Shown in pieces: positions 57,845 to 64,000 of a stretch of 64,000 nucleotides of DNA. The position numbers and the translations under genes were made by a program. Positions within the stretch are counted from its first letter, which is position 1; each line of letters opens with the position of its first letter. Below the pieces are notes generated by a model that saw only the letters and a program-made list of their open reading frames with translations, ran no database searches and was not told where the DNA came from. Origin of the DNA: Antilocapra americana (taxonomy: Eukaryota > Chordata > Mammalia > Artiodactyla > Antilocapridae); assembly GCA_007570785.1 (NCBI GenBank), contig ML664183.1, forward strand, positions 14,754,204 through 14,818,203, given 5' to 3'.

Positions 57845-58795
57845 CAGCAGTACCATAATGAGATGCCACTTCATACCCTAGCATTGCTGGTATCATAAAA
57901 ATAAAAACCAGGAAATTGCCAACATTTGTTAAGACATGGAAAAATTAGAACCCTCATGCATATCTGAGAGTAATATAAAATGGTACAACCTCTGTGGAAA
58001 GTGGTTTTATGGTCCCTCAAAAAGTTAAACATAGACTGTATCATCCAGCATTTCCACTCCTGGATATATACCCAGAAAAATCGAAAACAAAGGCTTAAAA
58101 GACATCAGGGTTTATGGCAACATTATTCACAACAGGAAAAGGCAACAAACCTACTGTGCATTAACAGATGAATGGAAAAACTGTAAAATATCCATCTAAT
58201 GGATTATTATTTAGCCATAAACAGAACTGAAATTCTGATATCTACTATGACCTGGCTGAACCTTGAGACCATACTAAGTAAAATAAGCCATACACAAAAG
58301 GGCAAATATTACATAATTACACTCATATATGGTACTTGAAATAGGCAAATTCAGAGAAACAAAGTAGAATACAGAGTACTAAGAGCTGGGGAAGGAGGGA
58401 ACAGAGATATTGTTTAATGGGTATAGAGTGTATGGGATGATCAGAAACTTCTGGAAATGGACAGTGGTGATAGTTACATGATTTTGTGAAGTACTTAATG
58501 CTACCTGAGTTACACACTTAAAATGCTTAAAATGGTAAATTCTATGTTGTGTGTGAAACTGTTAGTTGTTCAATTGTGCCTGACTCTTCACGATCCCATG
58601 ATCTACAGCCCACCAGGCTCCTCTGTCCATGGGATTTTCCAGGCAAGGATACTGGAGTAGTTTACCATTTCCTTTTCCAGGGGATCTTTCCGATCCAGGG
58701 CTAAAACCTGAGTCTCCTGCACTCCAGGCAGGAGTACATACCAGGGAAGCCCTGGTATGTTATGTATACTTTACCAAATTTTTTTTTTGTTAGAA
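57845..58795 (+). mobile_element. Older L1 LINE 3' part, split by a Bov-tA
   Basis: Sense L1: ACCATAATGAGATGCCACTT, GATATATACCCAGAAAAATC, GGATTATTATTTAGCCATAA and the 3' end TTAAAATGGTAAATTCTATG. After the SINE it resumes as TGTTATGTATACTTTACCAA and a poly-pyrimidine run. Diverged, with no open frame. Confidence 0.85.
58552..58754 (-). repeat. Bov-tA SINE nested in L1
   Basis: Antisense copy from GTTAGTTGTTCAATTGTGCC to the head CCAGGGAAGCCC. The flanks TATGTTGTGT and TATGTTATGT are a near-perfect TSD from the host L1 3' end. Confidence 0.93.
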
Positions 58796-59062
58796 ATACA
58801 GCTCTAGAAGCCACAATGCCCACTTCTGACTCTCCCCCATGCCATATACAAACCATGATTCTACTGGCATTTTCTGCCAGTCCTGGGACCACTGAAAGCA
58901 CCCCAAGAATCCCTGGAACTGTCTGTACTGGGTAACCCTGACAAATCTGCTGTAAGGACAGCATGCCCTTGATAGGAAATACTTTGATGCCTCCCAGGAG
59001 ATGGCTTCAGGAGCCACTGGGCTCCTGAGCCCTCAGTCTTGTTTCTGTTTTTTAAGTGGTAA
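58796..59062. other. Unique sequence, no feature seen
   Basis: Open minus frames (58701-59017) have no recognisable domain. Confidence 0.35.
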
Positions 59063-59072
59063 AAGTTATTTT

Positions 59073-59688
59073 TGGGGGGTGGGGAATATAACTACTTTAT
59101 AATATCATGTTAGTTTCCACTGTACAATGAACTGAATCAGTCATATGCATACATATATCCCCTCTCTCTTGGACATCCCTCCTACCCACCTCACCATCCC
59201 ACCCCTCTAGGTCCTCACAGAGCACTGAGCTGAGTTCCCTGTGCTATACAGCAGCTTCCCACTATCTGTTTTACACACGGTAGTGTACATATGCCATTCC
59301 TAACCTCCAAGTTCATCCCACCCTTCCCTTCTCCCTATGTGCATTCTCTATCTATGTCTCTATTCCTGCCTTGGAAATAGGTTCATCTGCACCATTTTTC
59401 TAGAATTCCATATATATGTGTTAATATATGATACTTGCTTTTCTTTTTGACTTCATTGTTGCACTATTTACAGTAGCCAGGACATGGAAACCACCCAAAT
59501 GTCCAACAATAGATAAATGGATATAGAAGACGTGGTACGTACACTACACACACACACACAATGGAATATCACTTAGCCACAAAAAGGAAGAAAATAGGAT
59601 CATTTGTAGAGACGAGGATGGCCCTAGCATCTGTCATACAGAATGATGTAAGTCAGAGAGAAAAAATTGTCTATTAACACATATATGC
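59073..59688 (-). mobile_element. L1 LINE 3' end with 5' inversion and 10-bp TSD
   Basis: Left part (59073 to about 59451) is antisense 3' UTR (TTAGTTTCCACTGTACAATG, CATTTTTCTAGAATTCCATA). Right part (59452-59688) is sense ORF2 (GCACTATTTACAGTAGCCAG, CACAATGGAATATCACTTAG, TATTAACACATATATGC). The two parts overlap slightly in consensus terms around the repeated TATTAACACATATAT. Perfect TSD AAGTTATTTT at 59063-59072 and 59689-59698. Confidence 0.93.
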
Positions 59689-59698
59689 AAGTTATTTT

Positions 59699-60016
59699 AA
59701 ACATTATGAAACAATGCCTTGAATTGTGTATTGATAAGGATTGTATGACTCTTCAAATTCTATGTGTTTAATTAGGCTGCAAAAGGATTAGTATTATGAG
59801 TATGCACCTGATAGAGTAATTTAATTCTTCAAAGCATTTGAATGTTGAAAAAAGTGGGACTTTTATATAGAACCCCCACTCTCAGAAGCATTTAACCTTA
59901 AGGAAAAAGTTAACCATCAATCAATGAAAGCTTCCATCAAGGAGCTACGTTGGTCTAAGCAAAACAGTGCTTTAAACATACCCGAGTGCCTGGACTAAAG
60001 AAAAATCCTCTGCTAT
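59699..60016. other. Unique sequence, no feature seen
   Basis: No repeat or gene recognised. Confidence 0.4.
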
Positions 60017-60026
60017 CATCCAATCT

Positions 60027-60073
60027 GGGCTTCCCTGGTAATCCAGCTGGTAAAGACCCTGCCTGCAGTGCAC
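60027..60073 (+). repeat. Tailless 47-bp Bov-tA head with perfect TSD
   Basis: Only the first 47 bp of a Bov-tA: GGGCTTCCCTGGTAATCCAG, then CCTGCCTGCAGTGCA. Perfect 10-bp direct repeats CATCCAATCT at 60017-60026 and 60074-60083. The Bov-A body and tail are absent, so the copy is cut at the 3' side, the opposite of ordinary retroposition. Confidence 0.9.
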
Positions 60074-60083
60074 CATCCAATCT

Positions 60084-60544
60084 ATCATCCTTCTGGAATG
60101 AAGAGACCAACCCCACCCCTCAGACTAGTGGCTGCTCCATCACATTCCTGACACAGATAAGGCAGTTATATTCTCTCTGAATTCCCTGTTTTTCCTCCCC
60201 TTGAAGTAAAGGGTAATGGCAAAATCTGGGAATCATCATAGCAAAGCATACAAAAGTACAACAGAACTACTAGCTACTGTGTTTGCCTCTGTCATAACAA
60301 AGGAGGCTTTCTGGTAAGATACTAGGTAAATATAAACCTGCGACTCCCTCTAGGGTTCAGAAACATCCTGGTGCAAATTAAAATATTTGCCACCCAAGTG
60401 ATAACTGTATCTTCTACCTCTCTTGGCGGCAGTACTAGTTGAACTAAGAACAACACCTCAGTACCTGCCTCCTTACTCAGTGCATTAGCTTCTCTCAGTG
60501 GGTAGGACAATACCTGGAATCAATAACACCTCCAGGACTAGAGT
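60084..60544. other. Unique sequence, no feature seen
   Basis: No repeat or gene recognised. Confidence 0.4.
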
Positions 60545-60680
60545 AAGATAACCCCAAATTGGCAATTCTTAGAACCAAGAGGACCTCTAAGTCCATGTGG
60601 TCTAGCTCTCTCATTTTACAAATGAAGAAACTGAGGCAAGGAAAACTGTAAAGACCTGCCTGGGGGTCACACTTTTCATT
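60545..60680 (-). repeat. MIR-like trace, antisense
   Basis: CTCTCATTTTACAAATGAAG, AAACTGAGGCAAGGAAAACT and GACCTGCCTGGGGGTCACAC follow the antisense MIR-type core. Confidence 0.6.
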
Positions 60681-61592
60681 AGTGAGGGAGAGAAAACTGA
60701 CCTTCAGAGGTCTCCACTGTTCATCTGAGTTCACCTTAAGAATATGCTCTGTTGTGGACACAATAGAAGCATCCAGCCTTCTGAAAGGTAGTCGCAGCTT
60801 GGGTAAGTTCATTTCATTTGAAGGATGGCTCCAAGTAGAGAGAATATGTTTTTCTCTCTTCCAGCTATTTATTCTGAATCATTGCTCAGGATGGTGGCCT
60901 CCATTTGAATGATTCATGCCATGATAGCCGCTATAGACTTGAAACTCTTAAAATGTCATTGGGCCTATGATGTACTGGATTTTACTTAACACAGGGAAAG
61001 TGCAACTTGTTCAAAAGTGGTATTTTTCTATCCCTCTGTGTCTGGGGTTTGGCGAATGGTATCATAAGAAATTTCAAATGGCAGCTTTCATTTGGGGAGT
61101 TTTTTTCCTGCTAGCAAAATTTGACCAGTGATACAGCTAGCCTATATAGATTATAGTGTATATATTATAAACTAGTTTGCTTTGTACCTAGTAAGTTAGG
61201 AAAATGGTTACAATTGAGTTTGTGGCCTAGACTCCACTGATTTACCAACACTCTGATTTGATTCTCATCCCAGTTGACAGCCTTCTCTACAACGTCTCAC
61301 ATGTTACCAAGAAGAAGAAAGTTGGATTCAAGTCCAAGTTGACCTTCGCCACTTCTACAGCCTTAGAAGAACCATCAGCTTTTCTTTACCTTGGTGTTCT
61401 CACCTCTGAATATTTGATACCGATTCCGGTTTTCATCTACATCATGAAGGATATTGTACAGGATAGCTGAAATTAACCCATTCACAGATGCTTTAATGAG
61501 AATACATTTTTCTATCATTTAAGAAATTAGGTCTCTTAATCACCTTCTCCCCACAGAAAAAAGAAATTATTCAGGCAGGTCATAAGGAATTC
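60681..61592. other. Unique sequence, no feature seen
   Basis: No repeat or gene recognised. The 70-codon frame at 61258-61470 has no known domain. Confidence 0.4.
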
Positions 61593-61593
61593 A

Positions 61594-61795
61594 GGCTTCC
61601 CCAGTGGCTTGGTGGTAAAGACCTTCCTACAATGCAGGAGATGCAGTTTTGATCCCTGGGTTGGGAAGATCCTCTGGAAGAGGGAATGGCAACCCACTCC
61701 AGTATTCTTATCTGGAAAATCAGAGGAGCCCAGTGGGCTATACTGCACAGTGTCACAAAGAATCGGACATGACTAAAGTGACTGAACACATCCAC
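61594..61795 (+). repeat. Bov-tA SINE
   Basis: Sense copy from AGGCTTCCCCAGTGGCTTGG to GACATGACTAAAGTGACTGA. A diverged flanking match TAAGGAATTC / TAAAGAACTC is a possible TSD. Confidence 0.95.
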
Positions 61796-62144
61796 ATGTG
61801 TAAAGAACTCTAGCACTGTGGTGGGGTAGGCTCCCTGGGTAGAGAATCAAAAGGAAATGTAGAATTTTCAATAATTAAATCATATAAGTGTAAGCACTTA
61901 TGGGAGCCAAATATGGACTGAGTTTTTGGACAGAAAAGCAGCTATGAGGCAGGAGTGGTGTAGAGATTGAGTGGTAAGGTTACTGTAAACAAGGGACAAA
62001 TATAGGAGAGAAAAAAGTGAAATATTTAACAATAGTGGGTGAGGTAATAGAAATGCTAGGAAAACTAGGATAGAGAAATAAATGGCTAGCTCCTCCTGCA
62101 GATTCCTTTTATACTCCTTAGCCTTTACACCTATGTGTAGTGTT
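61796..62144. other. Unique sequence, no feature seen
   Basis: No repeat or gene recognised. Confidence 0.4.
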
Positions 62145-62470
62145 AGTGAGTGATTCAATGAATAAGTCTTTATTAAGATGCACCTACTGCATGCTGGGCT
62201 CTGTTCTAGACCTTGGGAAAATTAATAAATAAAACAGATGAAATCTCTGACCTCATATTACTTACATTTTAGTAGCAGGCAGGGGAAGGGAAGAAGAGTG
62301 AGCAACAAACAGAAAAACGGACATTTGCTATAGAGGTAATTTCAGAGTGCAATTAGTGCCTTAAAACCTAAAGTAGGCCATCAAGATCGATAATGGCAAG
62401 TGACAAAAGGGCACTAAATTATCTAGGGTGGTCAAAGAGTGACTCTCTGAGGAGATGGCACTGAGCTCAC
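62145..62470 (-). mobile_element. L2 LINE, antisense 3' region
   Basis: AAGATGCACCTACTGCATGC, GGGCTCTGTTCTAGACCTTG, TTACTTACATTTTAGTAGCA and ACTCTCTGAGGAGATGGCAC follow antisense L2. Confidence 0.8.
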
Positions 62471-63337
62471 AACTCTTTGGGTTGTAAGTGGTAAAAATCC
62501 ACATCAAGCTACATTAAGAACAGATTTTATTGACCCAAAAGGTGGATGGGATACTGGAATAGCCCTGAGCTTGAATGAGCAATTGCAGGGTCCAGGGCCT
62601 TGCAGCCTTAAAGATGGGAATAGACTCAGAGAATACAAGCGCCTCTTCTACCTCTTGCTCCCTCTCATCTCAGTAGCCTCAGATTCACATCCTCCTATTT
62701 AGGCTACATCAAAAAGGAGAGCAATCTTTTTTTCCAGAGATGACTTCTCAATTCCAGGAAATGGTTTTGTTCAGATGTGAGTTATAAGATCATCCCTATG
62801 GCTGGGATGGTAGGAGAAAAATGAGAGGAAGGAGCATTTACCAGAGAAGAAGATGGAAAAGCTCTGTGAACAACACAATAGCTACCAAGATTTGCTACAT
62901 TCCACCACTTGACTTCCTAACACAAGGGGTACCCTTGTCCCCAGACATTAAATTTTAAAATGCCCACCTATCAAAATATGTCCACCCTTTCCAAAGCAAC
63001 AACCTGTCACATCATTTGCTATATTGAATCCCTAGTCTCGTCATAGTCTTTCCAAGTAATAAATTTAACCATCCCAACATAGCCAATATAAAATTACAGG
63101 GGAGTGTTTTGCACTTCAGTTAAAAGTCCCATTTGGAAAGTGTCAAAAGGAGAAAGGCTTACTTCCCTGACAACAGAATAAGTCCTTGAATGAATTTCTC
63201 TTCCTGGCCCTGGACACTTGTCAGAAAAGTTGACTATAACCATTGACCGCCTTGGAAAAGCCTAAGACAGAATTAGTACTTGATACTTGGTGTTACAATG
63301 ATTCATCCTCTTCCCACTGTGCAATTACAACTGTAGT
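62471..63337. other. Mostly unique sequence
   Basis: The part 62475-62620 (AGATTTTATTGACCCAAAAG) resembles an old mammalian repeat that I cannot name. No gene recognised. Confidence 0.35.
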
Positions 63338-63349
63338 AAGGAGAGCCTT

Positions 63350-63625
63350 GCTCCTGCTGCTGCTAAGTCACTTCAGTCATGTCCGACTCTGTGCAAGCCC
63401 ATAGATGGCAGCCCACCAGGCTCCCCTGTCCCTGGGATTCTCCAGGCAAGAACACTGGAGTGGGTTGCCATTTCCTTCTCCAGTGCATGAAAGTGAAAAG
63501 TTAAAGTGAAGTCACTCAGTCATGTCCAACTTTTTACGACCCCATGGACTGCAGCCTACCAGGCTCCTCCGTCCATGGGATTTTCCAGGCAAGAGTACTG
63601 GAGTGGGGTGCCATTGCCTTCTCCA
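63350..63625 (-). repeat. Bov-A2 SINE (dimer) with TSD
   Basis: Antisense dimer. (GCT)n tail CTGCTGCTGCTAAGTCACTT on the left, two Bov-A monomers, and linker GTGCATGAAAGTGAAAAGTT. TSD AAGGAGAGCCTT (63338-63349) against AAGCAGAGCCTT (63626-63637), one mismatch. Confidence 0.96.
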
Positions 63626-63637
63626 AAGCAGAGCCTT

Positions 63638-64000
63638 AGGGGTTAAGTAATTATAAGGCATCTTTTGCCAGCCTGGGGGTTTCTTTGTCAATGTAGTTTC
63701 CTTAAAATTCCAATTTATTTCTGATTTGATTCTTGAACTGTCTACTACATAGTTACCAATACTAGAGATGTTGTCAGAACATGACCCTTAAATCTGATCT
63801 TAGCTAACAATTTATCAGAACACAGAATTTTCTTTACTTATCAGAACACTGAGTTTTCAAAGTCAAGCTCATATAAACATGGAAACTAAGGTTGTGATAG
63901 CCTTTTCCCCTGATTTCAGCTGACCCTCTATGTCTGTAAAAATAAAGTGGTTTAATCAATGCATTAGGCCGATCTCATTCAGTTGCAAGAAATAGAAATC
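63638..64000. other. Unique sequence to window end
   Basis: The last ~40 bp (CATTCAGTTGCAAGAAATAG) may begin an old repeat that continues beyond the window. Nothing else is seen. Confidence 0.35.

Noticed and set aside
2862..63625. tRNA-like heads in many positions
   Set aside because: These are the tRNA-derived 5' ends of Bov-tA and CHR SINEs. They lack a complete cloverleaf and are not tRNA genes.

Overview
This window is ordinary, gene-poor nuclear DNA from a ruminant, almost certainly a bovid (cattle, sheep, goat or a relative). The evidence is the repeat fauna. There are BovB (RTE-type) LINE fragments on both strands, at least 20 Bov-tA/Bov-A/Bov-A2 SINE pieces, CHR-1-type SINEs that are specific to cetartiodactyls, and L1 3' ends of the bovine L1 type. 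Beneath these lie older mammalian elements: MIR, L2, hAT-Charlie, a Tigger/pogo-like MITE, an MLT1 LTR and older L1. I found no complete protein-coding gene, no functional tRNA or rRNA gene and no CRISPR array. The long open reading frames are accidental or lie inside LINE remnants.

Layout. 1-8.3 kb: mostly unique sequence with three Bov-tA-type SINEs, one CHR SINE, one MIR, a 98-bp BovB tail, and an old L1 (6545-7800) split by a young L1 with a 5' inversion. 8.3-12 kb: two antisense BovB copies, two Bov-tA, and an L1 3' end split by a Bov-tA. 12-16.4 kb: a repeat-poor stretch with one weak exon-like segment on the minus strand. 16.4-23 kb: hAT, L2, MIR, MLT1 and a CHR-1 with perfect target-site duplications (TSDs). 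23-26 kb: a bovine L1 3' end, then an unclassified LTR-like segment broken by a Bov-A2 and two Bov-tA pieces. 26-29 kb: repeat-poor. 29-37.3 kb: CHR, three bovine-type L1 3' regions, two antisense BovB, L2 traces and an old L1. 37-43 kb: mostly unique, with Bov-tA and MIR. 43.4-47.5 kb: a nested stack in which an antisense L1 hosts a CHR, another L1, a Tigger-like MITE and two Bov SINEs. 47.5-53.3 kb: a hAT-Charlie remnant, L2/MIR traces, two Bov SINEs and an inverted L1. 53.3-55.8 kb: repeat-poor. 55.8-60.1 kb: the longest BovB (1.68 kb, RT motif kept, frames broken), an older L1, another inverted L1 and a 47-bp tailless SINE insertion. 60-64 kb: mostly unique, with one L2, one Bov-tA and one Bov-A2.

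The most interesting observations concern how retroelements inserted. Four L1 copies show the 5'-inversion (twin-priming) structure, two of them with perfect long TSDs. A 47-bp SINE head with no tail is bounded by a perfect 10-bp TSD. A 98-bp BovB insertion ends in an ACTG repeat rather than poly(A) and is bounded by a perfect 13-bp TSD. I found no convincing undescribed biological system. Family names rest on remembered consensus sequences, so subfamily labels are tentative. Boundaries not set by a TSD are approximate by 5-30 bp.
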